Shown: positions 37,890 to 47,699 of the stretch, one piece after another
Position numbering within the stretch: position 1 is the first letter of the stretch
Layout of the letters: each line of letters starts with the position of its first letter
Source of the DNA: an uncultured Actinomycetes bacterium
Lineage (GTDB): Bacteria; Actinomycetota; Acidimicrobiia; Acidimicrobiales; SZUA-35
DNA: 54,752 bases
NCBI GenBank assembly: GCA_902826025.1
Contig: CADEDH010000034.1
Coordinates: 13,197 to 67,948 of the forward strand
Reading direction: 5' to 3'
Notes under the pieces: generated by a model
What the model was told of the DNA's origin: nothing
Database searches by the model: none
The model's input: the letters and a program-made list of their open reading frames with translations, nothing else
Translations under genes and position numbers: made by a program

Positions 37890-39392
37890 ATGACCCTCGA
37901 CGACCGGCGGACGGGGCAGGAGGTGGCGACCTACCAGCGGCTCCGCGAGCAGAACCCGGCCTGGCGCCTCCTGGCCGCCCGGCGGGCCCCTCTCGTCCTG
38001 GCCTGCCTGAGCCGCCTGTTCGCCCACCCGGGGGAACGGGTCACGTTCGACGATGCCGTCCAGTTGCTGGCCGAGCTACTGGCTGAGCACGCCAACAATC
38101 CCGACTACGAAATCCGATCGGCCGAACTGGGCCGGCTGGCCCGCCGGGAGCTGCGCGACCAGATCCGGGCCAAGCTGCTGGTGGAGCGGGACGGCGAGCT
38201 GGCCGCCACCGATGCCCTCCAGCAGGTGTTCCGCTTCGTCGAACGGCTGGAAGACCGGATGATGAGCTCCACCGCCTCCCGCCTTGCCATGGTGCAGCAC
38301 CAGATCGCCGAGGTTGCGGCCCGGCTCGATCCCGACCCCGAGGCCCGGTCGGCCCGGATCCGGCAGCGGATCGCCGAGCTCGAGGCCGAGCTGGCGGCGG
38401 TCGACGCCGGCGACGTCCCGGTGCTGGAGGGCGAACCGGCGGTGGAAGCCATCCAGGACGTCTACGCCCTCACGTTGAGCCTGCGGGATGATTTCGGGCG
38501 GGTCGAAGACTCCTACCGCCGGGCCGACCAGGATCTCCGTATCGCCATCATCCGCGATCAGCAGCATCGGGGTCTGGTGGTCGACCGCTTGCTCGAAGGG
38601 CACGAGGCCCTGATCGAGACCTCCGAGGGGCGGGTGTTCCAGGCCTTCTACACCCAGCTGAACGCCAGCGAAGACCTGGAGCAGATGAGCCGGAACCTGG
38701 CCCGGATCCTCGAGTCGGAGGCGGCCCTGGCCGGCCTGTCCCGCCAGCAGCAGATCGACCTGCGCCGGATCCGCAGCCGCCTGGTGGCCGAGTCGACCAA
38801 CGTGGTCCGGGCCCGGGCCCGCAGCGAACGCGACGTCCGCAATTACCTCCGCAGCGGTCTCGGCCTCGAGCACCAGCGGGTCACCGAGCTCCTCGATGCC
38901 ATCCTGGAGCGGGCGCTCGACGTCGACTGGAGCCGCCAGGCGGTACGTCGCTCCCCCACCCCGCTCCCGCCGGTCGGGATACCGGTGGCGGTGCCCGTGC
39001 CCGAACGGCTCCGGGCCGCCGACATCGATATCGACGGGTCGGGCGATCTCGACTTCGTACCCCAACCGGCCCAGCTGGCCGACATCGACAACGAGTTGTG
39101 GCTCGCTCTCCAGGGGCTCGACCGCCAGGCCTGGGCCTCCCGCACGGTCGAGGTGCTGGTGCGGGAAGGTCGTCCCCTGACGATGGCCGAGCTGGCCGGG
39201 GCCCTGCCCCCCACCCACGACCTGGAGACGGTGACGGTGTGGATCGAGATGGCCAGTCAGGCGGAAGCGGCGGTGGGCGACGAGCCCGACTCGTTCGACG
39301 TCGAACCCGACGACGGGCCACCGCTGCGGTTCACGGTGCCCACCATCGTGTTCGAGCCGGAGGCGATGGCCGAACGGAGCTGGGAGCTGTGA
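37890..39392 (+). CDS. jetA: Wadjet system protein JetA (DUF3375)
   Basis: 500 residues. The N-terminal block YQRLREQNPAWRLLAARRAP, then LVLACLSRLF, is the DUF3375 signature; the rest is helical and ends in a short winged-helix-like region (VEVLVREGRPLTMAELAGAL). JetA is the kleisin-like subunit (MukF/MksF-like) that bridges the heads of the JetC SMC dimer. It leads the four-gene jet operon, and its stop is four bases before jetB. Wadjet complexes extrude DNA loops and cut small circular DNA, protecting against plasmids. Confidence 0.95.
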   Translation: MTLDDRRTGQEVATYQRLREQNPAWRLLAARRAPLVLACLSRLFAHPGERVTFDDAVQLLAELLAEHANNPDYEIRSAELGRLARRELRDQIRAKLLVERDGELAATDALQQVFRFVERLEDRMMSSTASRLAMVQHQIAEVAARLDPDPEARSARIRQRIAELEAELAAVDAGDVPVLEGEPAVEAIQDVYALTLSLRDDFGRVEDSYRRADQDLRIAIIRDQQHRGLVVDRLLEGHEALIETSEGRVFQAFYTQLNASEDLEQMSRNLARILESEAALAGLSRQQQIDLRRIRSRLVAESTNVVRARARSERDVRNYLRSGLGLEHQRVTELLDAILERALDVDWSRQAVRRSPTPLPPVGIPVAVPVPERLRAADIDIDGSGDLDFVPQPAQLADIDNELWLALQGLDRQAWASRTVEVLVREGRPLTMAELAGALPPTHDLETVTVWIEMASQAEAAVGDEPDSFDVEPDDGPPLRFTVPTIVFEPEAMAERSWEL

Positions 39393-39396
39393 GGCG

Positions 39397-40185
39397 ATGA
39401 CGACGGAAATCAACGAGCCACCCCGATCGGTGTTCGACGAGCTGACGCTCGGTGTGCCGGCCGGGCCGGGCCCCACCGGTGCAGCCGTTGCAACCGTCGT
39501 TGCCCCGGTGGCGCCGGCCATCCCCCCGGCCGGACCCCCCGAGGGAACACCGGCCCGGGTCAAGCAGGCCACCCAGGAGCTGTTGCGTCTCGGGGCCCTC
39601 TACGCCGAGGCCAAACCGAACCTCTACCAGGCGGTGCTGGCCAACCGGACCCTGGTGGCGGCCGCCCTGGAACCGCTCGACCTGGCCTTCCGGGTCGACG
39701 AGGTGCGGGGCCTCGTGGTGCTCGTGGTGTCCCCGTCGATCAAGGCCGGAGCGGCGGCCGAGCCGGGTGCCGGCGACTCGGGCCCGACCGGCCAGCGTCC
39801 GGGCGATCCGGGCGAGGAGTGGCAGCATCCACTGGTGCGACGGCAACGGCTCACGCTGGCCCAGTCGCTGCTGCTGGCCATCCTGCGCCGGCGGTATGTA
39901 GAGCACGAGAAGACGGCGTCGGGCACCACGGCGGCCCGGGTGCCGGTCGACGAGCTCGTACCCGAGCTGGCCACCTACCTGGGAGACGAGGGGAGCGACT
40001 CGGCCAACCAGTCCCGCCTTCGGCGGCTGCTGGACCAGCTACGGGATCACGGCATCGTGTCCGCCGTCGACGACGACGAGCAGGTCACCATCCGGCCCCT
40101 CATCTGTCACGTGGCCGACCCGACGTCGCTGGCCCTGCTCCTGCACCACTACAACCAGCTGACCGGTGGAGGTGACGAGCGGTGA
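39397..40185 (+). CDS. jetB: Wadjet system protein JetB (DUF4194)
   Basis: 262 residues. A proline/alanine-rich N-terminus is followed by the DUF4194 region: ATQELLRLGALYAEAKPNLY, VRRQRLTLAQSLLLAILRRR and RRLLDQLRDHGIVSAVDDDE, a winged-helix KITE-like (MukE/MksE) arrangement. It binds JetA in the SMC complex. Its stop overlaps the jetC GTG (GTGA). Confidence 0.94.
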   Translation: MTTEINEPPRSVFDELTLGVPAGPGPTGAAVATVVAPVAPAIPPAGPPEGTPARVKQATQELLRLGALYAEAKPNLYQAVLANRTLVAAALEPLDLAFRVDEVRGLVVLVVSPSIKAGAAAEPGAGDSGPTGQRPGDPGEEWQHPLVRRQRLTLAQSLLLAILRRRYVEHEKTASGTTAARVPVDELVPELATYLGDEGSDSANQSRLRRLLDQLRDHGIVSAVDDDEQVTIRPLICHVADPTSLALLLHHYNQLTGGGDER

Positions 40186-43100
40186 CGGTCAACGCGCTCG
40201 CCCTGGACTTCGACGACCTGCACGAGACGCTGATCCTGCGGCAACTGGAGGTCTACAACTGGGGCCCGTTCGCCCGTAGCCACCGGGCCGAGATCGACCC
40301 CCGGGGCACCGCCATCGTGGGGCCCACCGGCAGCGGCAAGACCACCCTGGTCGACGCGCTCATGACCCTCATCGTCGGCCAGCCCCGGTACAACCTGGCA
40401 TCCACCGGAGGCCACGACAGTGACCGCGATCTCATGTCCTACGTGCGGGGTGTGGTGGGCCACGGAAACGACACGGGCGACGTCAGCCACGTGTCACGCC
40501 CCGGTCGCACGGTCACCGGCCTGGCGGCCACCTTCAGCCGCCCCGGCCGGACCGTCATACTCGGCGCGCTGCTGTGGACCGACGGCACCTCCATGTCGGC
40601 GGCGGACTGCAAGAAGCGGTGGCTCATAGCCGAAGACGCCGGGGAGAGCCTGGAGCAGTGGTTGCGGGTCCATCACGAAGGCGGCGCCCGGGCGCTGGGC
40701 CGCTACGAGTCCGAGCGGCCCCGGCTGGCGATCTTCGAGTCGAAGAAGACCTACCTGGCCCGGGTGCGCCGCCTGTTCGACATCAGCGAGAACGCCTTCG
40801 ATCTGCTCAACCGGGCGGCCGGCCTCAAGCAGCTCGACAGTGTCGACCATCTGTTCCGGGAGCTGGTGCTCGACGACCATTCGGCCTTTCGCCGGGCCAC
40901 CCAGGTGGTGGCCGAGTTCGACGACCTGGCCGGCATCCGGGCCGAGCTGGAGACGGCCCGCCGCCAGCAGGCCTCGTTGGCCCCCCTCGTCCGCTTGGAG
41001 GAGCGGCACCGGCTGCTTACCGGTGAGCGGGTCGAACAGGAACAGGCCGGGGCGCTCCTCGGGCGGTGGGTGGCGCGGGCCGGCCAGCGCCTGTGGCGGG
41101 CCCGGCGTGATGAGCTGATCGCTGATCTGGCCCGGCTGGAGGCCGAGGGCGACGAGCTGGCCCGCCGCATCTCCCAGGCCCAGGCCGAGGCTGAGGAGCG
41201 TCACGCCGCCTATCTGCAGGCCGGGGGCGCCAACCTCGACCAGCTGGAGGCCACGATGGCCCACCAGCGACGGCTGCTGGCCGATCGGGAGCGGGCCTTG
41301 GCCCACCACGGCCAGGTGGTGAGCCAGCTGCGGGCCGTGCTGGGCCTGGCCGTTGCGGACCCCGGTCCCGAGCCGTCGGCGGCGTGGCTGAGCGGGCTGC
41401 AGGCCGAGGCCCGACGGCTCGAGCCCACCCTGAACGACAGCCGAGAGGAGACCGAGGCCGAGTTCCAGCGGGCGGCTTCGGCGGTGGGGACGGCCAGCAC
41501 CGAGCTGGAGGCGGCCCGCCACGACCTGGAACAGATCAGGTCTCGGCCGGGATCGAACATCCCGCCCGCCTACCAGGACTTCCGGGCCGACCTGGCGGCA
41601 GCGGTGGGGGCCGACCCGTTCGAGCTGCCGTTCGTGGCCGAGCTGGTGTCGGTGCGGGCCAGCGAGCAGGCGTGGCGGGGGGCGATCGAGCGGGCCATCG
41701 GCGCCCACCGGCTGCGGATCCTGGTGCCCGAGGTCCGGCTGGGTGAGGCACTGCGATGGGTGAATGACCGCCACCACGGGCTGCACGTGCGGTTGGAGCA
41801 GGGTGACGGATCCGTCGGCCGATCGGCCGACCGGCAGGGCGAGCCGTTCGACGACAGCTTCCTCCACAAGCTCGACCGGCGCGACCATCCGCTCGCCGGT
41901 GGGCTGTGGCGGCTCCTGGTGTCGGTCGACCGGCACTGCGTCGAGCGGGCCAGCGACCTGGAGCGTACGCCGTTCGCCATGACCCGGGAGGGTTTGCTGT
42001 CGGGCCCGACCGGGCGGTTCGACAAGCAGGATCAGCGGCGGCTCACCGACGATTGGCTCACCGGGTTCGACAACCGGGCCCAGCTGGCGGCGCTCGGCGA
42101 ACGGGTGGCGGAGTTGGAGGTGGAGACCGCCTCGGCTCAGGCCCGGTACCGGGCCGCCGCCGTCCGACGCGATGGTTTCGTCCGCGGTCTCGAGCTGCTC
42201 GACGGCCTGGAGCGGCTCACGTTCGACGAGATCGACGTGGCCGGCGCCCGGCGGGAGCTGGAAACGCTGGAGCAGCGGCACCAGCGCCTGAGCGACCCTG
42301 CGGGCGACGCCGCCCAGGCCCAGCTCAGGTACCGGGAAGCCCAGCAGGCCGTCGGCGAGCTGCAAGCCGAGGAGGCGGCCCGGCTCAAGGCGGTGGGGGC
42401 CACCGACCGCGACCAGCAGCAGGCGGCGGCCGAGCTGGCCCAGGCCGAGGCGGGGATGGGGGATGAGTTCAGCGGGGCCGAGGCCGAGCTGGCGGCACGG
42501 ATCCTGCCCGACCTCAGCGACCAGGCTCCAGCGGGGCTGGCCGGGGTGGAACGGGAGTGGCGGGGGCGGATCGGGGCCAGGGTGGTGGAGTTGGGTGACG
42601 AGCTGGGTCGGGTCGGTCAGCTGCTGGTCCGGCAGATGACGGCGGCCAAGGGAGAAGACACGGGCGAGCTGGCCGAGGCCGGTACCGACCTGATCGACCT
42701 GCCGGTGTACCTCAACCGCCTGGAGGTGCTGACCACCGAGGCGCTGCCCAAGCGTCAGCAGCGCTTCCTCGAGTACCTGAACCTGTCGTCGGACCAGGGG
42801 GTGTCGTCGCTGCTGGCCACGATCGACGCCGAGGTCGATGCCATCGTGAACCGGATCGCCGACCTTAACCGCACGCTGGAGAAGGTCGACTTCCAACCCG
42901 AGCGGTTCCTGCAACTGCGGCCCCGGCGGGTCACCCAGCAGGTGCTGGCCGAGCTGGTGCGGGCCCAGAAGGCGCTGGCGGCGGCCCGGTTCACCGACGA
43001 GACAGGGGAAGCCCAGTATCGGGCGCTGCAGGTGGTGATCGGTTTGCTGCGCCAGGCGGCCGACAACCGGGGGACGGTGGCGGCCCGGGCCCTGCTCGAC

Positions 43101-43529
43101 CCGCGGCACCGGCTGACGTTCTCGGTGGCGGTGGTGGAGCGGCAGTCGGGGGCGACGGTGGAGGTACGCACCAGCTCGGAGGGGGGCAGCGGCGGCGAGA
43201 AGGAGATCATCGCCAGCTACATCCTCACCGCCTCGCTGTCGTACGCGCTGTGCCTCGACGGGGCGGCCCAGCCGTTGTTCGGCACGATCGTGCTCGACGA
43301 GGCGTTCTCCAAGAGCTCGCAGACGGTGGCGGGGCGGATCATCGATGCGCTGGCCGTGTTCGGGTTGCATCCGCTGTTCGTCACACCGAACAAGGAGGTG
43401 CGGTTGCTGCGGGCCAACACCCGGTCGGCCATCGTGGTGAGCCGCCGAGGGCAGGAGTCGAGGTTGGTGGCCGTGTCGTGGGAGGAGCTCGACCAGTTGG
43501 CGGCCCGGGCCGGCGACGGCCCGTCGTGA
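40182..43529 (+). CDS. jetC: Wadjet system protein JetC, SMC-like ATPase
   Basis: 1115 residues. The N-terminal ATPase half has Walker A GPTGSGKTT (residues 47-55). Two long Ala/Glu/Arg-rich coiled-coil stretches lie either side of a hinge near residues 450-620. The C-terminal half supplies the ABC signature GGSGGEKE (about 1001-1008) and Walker B TIVLDEAF (about 1035-1042). This is the MukB/MksB/Rad50-like motor that extrudes DNA in Wadjet. All ATPase motifs are intact. Confidence 0.95.
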   Translation: MTVNALALDFDDLHETLILRQLEVYNWGPFARSHRAEIDPRGTAIVGPTGSGKTTLVDALMTLIVGQPRYNLASTGGHDSDRDLMSYVRGVVGHGNDTGDVSHVSRPGRTVTGLAATFSRPGRTVILGALLWTDGTSMSAADCKKRWLIAEDAGESLEQWLRVHHEGGARALGRYESERPRLAIFESKKTYLARVRRLFDISENAFDLLNRAAGLKQLDSVDHLFRELVLDDHSAFRRATQVVAEFDDLAGIRAELETARRQQASLAPLVRLEERHRLLTGERVEQEQAGALLGRWVARAGQRLWRARRDELIADLARLEAEGDELARRISQAQAEAEERHAAYLQAGGANLDQLEATMAHQRRLLADRERALAHHGQVVSQLRAVLGLAVADPGPEPSAAWLSGLQAEARRLEPTLNDSREETEAEFQRAASAVGTASTELEAARHDLEQIRSRPGSNIPPAYQDFRADLAAAVGADPFELPFVAELVSVRASEQAWRGAIERAIGAHRLRILVPEVRLGEALRWVNDRHHGLHVRLEQGDGSVGRSADRQGEPFDDSFLHKLDRRDHPLAGGLWRLLVSVDRHCVERASDLERTPFAMTREGLLSGPTGRFDKQDQRRLTDDWLTGFDNRAQLAALGERVAELEVETASAQARYRAAAVRRDGFVRGLELLDGLERLTFDEIDVAGARRELETLEQRHQRLSDPAGDAAQAQLRYREAQQAVGELQAEEAARLKAVGATDRDQQQAAAELAQAEAGMGDEFSGAEAELAARILPDLSDQAPAGLAGVEREWRGRIGARVVELGDELGRVGQLLVRQMTAAKGEDTGELAEAGTDLIDLPVYLNRLEVLTTEALPKRQQRFLEYLNLSSDQGVSSLLATIDAEVDAIVNRIADLNRTLEKVDFQPERFLQLRPRRVTQQVLAELVRAQKALAAARFTDETGEAQYRALQVVIGLLRQAADNRGTVAARALLDPRHRLTFSVAVVERQSGATVEVRTSSEGGSGGEKEIIASYILTASLSYALCLDGAAQPLFGTIVLDEAFSKSSQTVAGRIIDALAVFGLHPLFVTPNKEVRLLRANTRSAIVVSRRGQESRLVAVSWEELDQLAARAGDGPS

Positions 43530-44668
43530 GATCGCCCGACGAGGAGGCCCGACGGTTGGCCCGCCAGTGGGCTACCACCCGCACCCGGGCGGCCCGTTTG
43601 CTCGACGCCGGGCAGTGGCCGCTGGTGGTGACGTTGCCGCGGCCGCCGGCGGGCCTGGTGGCGGGGGGTGGCTGGGCCGAGGTGCGGGCCCATCTCGACG
43701 CCTGGCGGCGGGTGACGGTGGGAGAGGTGGTGTGGGAGCCGGTGTCGTACCGGGCCACCGGGGAGCCGATCGACGTGCCGGTGCGGTGGGTGCTGCGCTC
43801 CCCCACCGAATGGGTGGCGGCCACTGGTAGCGAGGTCGTGCGCCGGGAGCACGACGTGCTGGCCCGGCTGGTGGCCGGGGCCGATGCCCGGTACCGGCAG
43901 TTCCTGGTGGAGCGGAGCCCGTTGGTGCTGCGGCACCCGGAGGGCGAGGTGGCGGCGGCACTGCGGGTAGTGGAGGAGCTCGATGAGGGCTGCGCCGGCG
44001 GGGTCCCGCTGCGGGCGTTGCCGGTGGCGGGAGTCGACACCAAGTTCTTCGAGCGGAACCGGGCCCTGGTCACGGCCCTGCTCGACGTCCGGTTCGGGGG
44101 CGAGGTGTCGGCCCGGGGCCTGGAGGGGTTCCTGGGGGCGGCGGGGCCCGATGGCCACTGGTTGCTGGTAGCCGACCTCGACGGGGGGCTACTGCCATAC
44201 CGGCGGATGCGGGTGACCGACGGTGACCTGGCCGCCCACGGTGTGGCCGGACATCGCCTTCTGGTGGTGGAGAACGAGCGGTGCCTGCACGTGTTGCCGG
44301 CGGTGGCCGGCACGGTTGGCGTGCTGGGAGCCGGGCTCAACGTGGGGTGGGTGGCGGGGCCGGGCCTGGCCGGTCACGCCGTGGCCTACTGGGGTGATCT
44401 CGACACCTGGGGGTTGACGATGCTGGCCCGGGCCCGGGCGGCCCGGCCCGATCTGGTGGCGCTGTTGATGGACGGCGCCACGTTCGATGCGCACGAAGGC
44501 CGGGCGGTGCCCGAGCCCCAGCCGGCCCGGGCGCCCGAAGCCGGGCTGCAACCGGCGGAGGCGGCCCTGTTCGCCCGGTTGGCCGCGGCTGAGCGGGGCC
44601 GGCTGGAACAGGAACTGCTCCCAGCCGATCTCGTCGCTGCTGCGGTTGCCCGCTGGGCCTCTTGCTGA
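43526..44668 (+). CDS. jetD: Wadjet system nuclease JetD (DUF3322/DUF2220, Toprim)
   Basis: 380 residues from a GTG overlapping the jetC stop. The N-terminal DUF3322-like part contains VDTKFFERNRALVTALLD. The C-terminal Toprim fold shows its conserved glutamate in VVENERCLHVL and the DxD pair in YWGDLDTWGLTML, so the nuclease looks active. JetD cuts DNA after the JetABC motor has tested its size and topology. The four jet genes are complete, in order and tightly coupled. Confidence 0.94.
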   Translation: MRSPDEEARRLARQWATTRTRAARLLDAGQWPLVVTLPRPPAGLVAGGGWAEVRAHLDAWRRVTVGEVVWEPVSYRATGEPIDVPVRWVLRSPTEWVAATGSEVVRREHDVLARLVAGADARYRQFLVERSPLVLRHPEGEVAAALRVVEELDEGCAGGVPLRALPVAGVDTKFFERNRALVTALLDVRFGGEVSARGLEGFLGAAGPDGHWLLVADLDGGLLPYRRMRVTDGDLAAHGVAGHRLLVVENERCLHVLPAVAGTVGVLGAGLNVGWVAGPGLAGHAVAYWGDLDTWGLTMLARARAARPDLVALLMDGATFDAHEGRAVPEPQPARAPEAGLQPAEAALFARLAAAERGRLEQELLPADLVAAAVARWASC

Positions 44669-44702
44669 GCGGCGCTCCCTGTCTTTTCCTTCCTCGCTGT
44701 TG

Positions 44703-44927
44703 TCAGAAATGGGCCTCGGCGCACGGCAGCTTCGAGTTGCTCGTCGTCGTGACCTCGCCGTTCCAGGTGACGGGCCAGCTCTTGGCGGGGGAGTACTTGG
44801 CGATCTCGTCCAGGAAGATCCGCAGCCCGAAGCTGGAGTGCCCATTGCGACGAAGAGCGCCGAAAACGAAGCTGGATACCGTTCGCAGCCGACCCGACAG
44901 CGAGGTCCAGTAGTAGAGCCGAGCCGG
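44703..44927 (-). pseudogene. Coding-like fragment without a start, 3' of the CHAT gene
   Basis: In the frame that continues after the CHAT stop codon, 74 codons run without a stop and read protein-like, with aromatic-rich blocks YYWTSLSGRLRTVSSFVFGA and FLDEIAKYSPAKSWPVTWNG, ending in CAEAHF. There is no ATG, GTG or TTG in frame. It may be the tail of a gene whose start was lost; I do not recognise its family. The rest of the jetD-CHAT gap shows nothing. Confidence 0.3.
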
Positions 44928-47573
44928 TTACCGGACCTCGATACCGCTCGAGGTCTGTCGCAGCGGGAGGCGGGTGGCCTGGTCGCCGAGGAGCTGGAAC
45001 GAGACCGCTGCTGCCATCCAGGCCGGCTCGCCCCGGTCCAGCATCGAGAGCCGCGCCCCGAGGACGGCGTCGTCCATGGGCATCCGGTCGACCAGGCCCC
45101 GGTGCACCAGTACGGCATACTCGGCCGCAGCGGAGTCCTGCACGATGGCCGAGGGGGCCAGCACCGCTCGGGCACCCAGGCCACGGAGTTCGAGGGCGGT
45201 ACCGATCACCACATCACCATCGCTGCGGCGGGCCACGGCCGTGGCCCCAGCATCGCACGATGCGAGGACCACGATCGACGGCACCCGATCGAGAGAACCC
45301 ATCTCCAGCAATGAGAGCTCTCCGTCAGCGAACACCAGTGAGGAGAAGAAGGGATTGTCGGTACGGAACGAGCCATGGGCGGCGATGTGCACAAGGTCGG
45401 ATGAGCGCAGCGCCGCCATGGCGTCGGCGCAGGTGGTCTCGGCGTCGGCCATGGACGGCTGGTTCCACATCGAGCGGATTCGAGCCAGCTCGCCGGCCGC
45501 GGCGGCCAGGTCGGGCCCGCTGAGGAGCGCGAGCCGCTCCACCGTCAGCGGTTCGGTACCGGCCAGCCATGATGCCAATGTCGGGGTGAAGGTGAGGGGG
45601 CGGCGCTGGAGCGAGGGAAGGGCGGCCCAGGTGACGTCGCGGAGCGCGGTCGGCACCGTCATCACCACCCGGGCTTGGCTGTCCAGGTCGAGCGGCCTGA
45701 CGAGGAGATGATCGAGGGCCCGGCTCGCGTCGAGCAGGCGGGCGGTCTGACCCAGGGAGCGCTGCGGGGGGCCAGAGGCCAACCCCCGCAGCGCGCTCCG
45801 CTGGGAGCGCACCGCAGGACCGATGCTGTCCACCGGGCCCACGTCACGCAGCACCGTGGCGCCGGTGGTGTGGACGACCGCCATGACCTGCCCGGCGTGT
45901 ACCGCGTAGGTGACGTAGACGGTGTCCGCCGGCAGGCCCTGGTGGCCAACCGGAGGATCAGCGGCTCGGGCCGCCAGCAGCGCACCTTCTGTGCGACGGG
46001 ATCGGAGGATCTCGTGTTCCGCCGTCCGCAGCTCGGCGGCCCAGGGCGTTGGATCGCCCCCGGTGATCTTGGCTTCCGCCACCTGCACCCGGAGGTGACG
46101 GAGCCGGGCCAGTGCGGCGTCGTGGCCCGCCAGCGAACCCGGGCGTGAGGCGGCTGTGGCCTGGACGCTGCGAACCCGCTCCAACACCTCGAGTACCGCA
46201 GGCGCGCGATCCTCGGCCCGGAGGGCCAGCCCCAGAGCCAGCTCCTGGATGGGTTGGGCCCGTTCCACGATCACTCGCCGCAGCTCAGCCGAGCCGAGCA
46301 GGTCCCGCTGGCGGTGCAGCGCATCCAGAGCCTCGTCGAAGGCGCGGCGGGCACTGTCGACATCGTGATCGAGGCTGGCCTGGAGCAGGGCGCAGACCGA
46401 CCGGTCGAGGGGGTCCACGTCGACGCCGGTCGTGCTTCGGCTCACCAGCGCCAGCAGGTGTCGAGCGCCTTCGGGATCGCTGGTCTGGCGGGCCATGGCC
46501 TGGCCCAGGCCGTAGGCGAACGCTTCGCGCGCCCAACCGGAGCGGAGGAACCGTTGGAGCTGTTTCTCCACGTCGCCCCGGTCGAGCTGATGCGATGGGT
46601 CCAAGTCGGCGGTGAGCTGCAGGGCCCGGAGCTGCCACGTCTCCTGCCCCACCTGCCGGGCCAGGACGGCTCCTCGCTCGATGGCCTGACGGGCCCCACG
46701 CCGATCGTTCAGCCGGACGAGGGCTTCGGCCAGGACGAGCTGGGCCTGGGTCTCGAGCATCTGGTTGGCACCCTCCCCGGCCAACCGGGCGGACCGCTGA
46801 GCCGCCTCGGCCGCATCGACCAGCAGGCCGACATCGAGCAAGGTTCGAGCGTGGTCGAGCTCGAGCACCGCCACCAGGAGCTCCACGTTGCCGAACTTCT
46901 CGAACCGAGCCCGTGCCAGCTCATACCACCGAAGGGCGGCGGCGAAGTCACCCCGCCGGGAGGCGAGGTCGCCCAGGTTGCCCTCGATCCCGGCGGCCAC
47001 CACGTGCTGCTCGGTGGTCACGGCCAGCTCCAGCGCCTGGGCGTACCAGCGCTCAGCGTCGTCCAGGTGGCCCATCAGGGCGGCGATGACCGCCAGGTTC
47101 ACCATGGCCCGGGCCTCACGGTTCTGGTCTCCAGCCTCGCGCAGCAAGTGCACGGCTTCCGTGGCCTGGTCCCGCGCCTCGTGCAGGCGACCCATCTCGA
47201 GGAGGATGACACCGCGTTGGTTGCGCAGCTGCCCGGCATGCCCGTGGCCCAGCTCCAGATCAGAGCGGTCCAGCAGAGCCAATGCCTCGTCGGGGTGGCC
47301 CTCCTTGCTCAGCACCGGCGCCAGTGAGAGCAGGATCTCGGTGACGAGAGCCGGTTCGACGGCAAGCTGCCGTGCCTCGGACAGGAGGCGAACGGCATCG
47401 GCGATCCGGTTCCCGTACTGCGCGGCCCGACCCAGTACCAGCAGGGCGCGGGCACGGTCGGTGGACGACGCATCATGTCTCGCCAGGACGGCTCTGGCGT
47501 GGGCCAGCGCCTCGGCTGGAGCCGAGTAGATCCCTTCGGCGCCAGTGTTGTCCGGAGTGGATCCTTGTCCCAT
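44928..47573 (-). CDS. TPR-CHAT caspase-like protease
   Basis: 881 residues. The first about 450 residues are tetratricopeptide-type helical repeats (GHPDEALALLDRSDLELGHG, then GHLDDAERWYAQALELAVTT, DFAAALRWYELARARFEKFG). The C-terminal third is a CHAT (HetF-associated) peptidase. The catalytic dyad is present: histidine H733 in IAAHGSF and cysteine C773 in VLASCDAG, followed by the CHAT block GLGARAVLAPSAIVQDSAAA. No signal peptide, so cytoplasmic. CHAT proteases cleave partner proteins after sensing a trigger through the TPR part, for example in Craspase. It is divergent from the S8-sigma operon (126-base gap with a palindrome) and next to Wadjet. Confidence 0.93.
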   Translation of the reverse strand: MGQGSTPDNTGAEGIYSAPAEALAHARAVLARHDASSTDRARALLVLGRAAQYGNRIADAVRLLSEARQLAVEPALVTEILLSLAPVLSKEGHPDEALALLDRSDLELGHGHAGQLRNQRGVILLEMGRLHEARDQATEAVHLLREAGDQNREARAMVNLAVIAALMGHLDDAERWYAQALELAVTTEQHVVAAGIEGNLGDLASRRGDFAAALRWYELARARFEKFGNVELLVAVLELDHARTLLDVGLLVDAAEAAQRSARLAGEGANQMLETQAQLVLAEALVRLNDRRGARQAIERGAVLARQVGQETWQLRALQLTADLDPSHQLDRGDVEKQLQRFLRSGWAREAFAYGLGQAMARQTSDPEGARHLLALVSRSTTGVDVDPLDRSVCALLQASLDHDVDSARRAFDEALDALHRQRDLLGSAELRRVIVERAQPIQELALGLALRAEDRAPAVLEVLERVRSVQATAASRPGSLAGHDAALARLRHLRVQVAEAKITGGDPTPWAAELRTAEHEILRSRRTEGALLAARAADPPVGHQGLPADTVYVTYAVHAGQVMAVVHTTGATVLRDVGPVDSIGPAVRSQRSALRGLASGPPQRSLGQTARLLDASRALDHLLVRPLDLDSQARVVMTVPTALRDVTWAALPSLQRRPLTFTPTLASWLAGTEPLTVERLALLSGPDLAAAAGELARIRSMWNQPSMADAETTCADAMAALRSSDLVHIAAHGSFRTDNPFFSSLVFADGELSLLEMGSLDRVPSIVVLASCDAGATAVARRSDGDVVIGTALELRGLGARAVLAPSAIVQDSAAAEYAVLVHRGLVDRMPMDDAVLGARLSMLDRGEPAWMAAAVSFQLLGDQATRLPLRQTSSGIEVR

Positions 47574-47585
47574 GAGCTGGTGGAA

Positions 47586-47599
47586 CGTAGATTTCTACG
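47586..47599. promoter_or_regulatory. Palindrome between the divergent CHAT and S8 operons
   Basis: CGTAGA, TT, TCTACG: perfect six-base arms with a two-base spacer, 12 bases upstream of the CHAT start codon. It is in the only intergenic gap of the cassette and is a candidate operator or leader hairpin controlling the CHAT gene or both operons. A GGAAC (47582-47586) with CGTC (47608-47611) on the plus strand loosely resembles an ECF promoter, but the spacing is long. Confidence 0.4.
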
Positions 47600-47699
47600 G
47601 CCCTACCCGTCCTTTTTGTATCTGGCCCGCGCCAGCGGCGTTCTTGCTTTCAGCACCGCTTGGCCTAGTTGCCATCGCCATCCCTCATGGAGAACCAAC

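Noticed and set aside
47582..47611. ECF-type promoter GGAAC/CGTC for the S8-sigma operon
   Set aside because: The spacing of 21 bases is longer than usual for ECF promoters; kept only as a remark.
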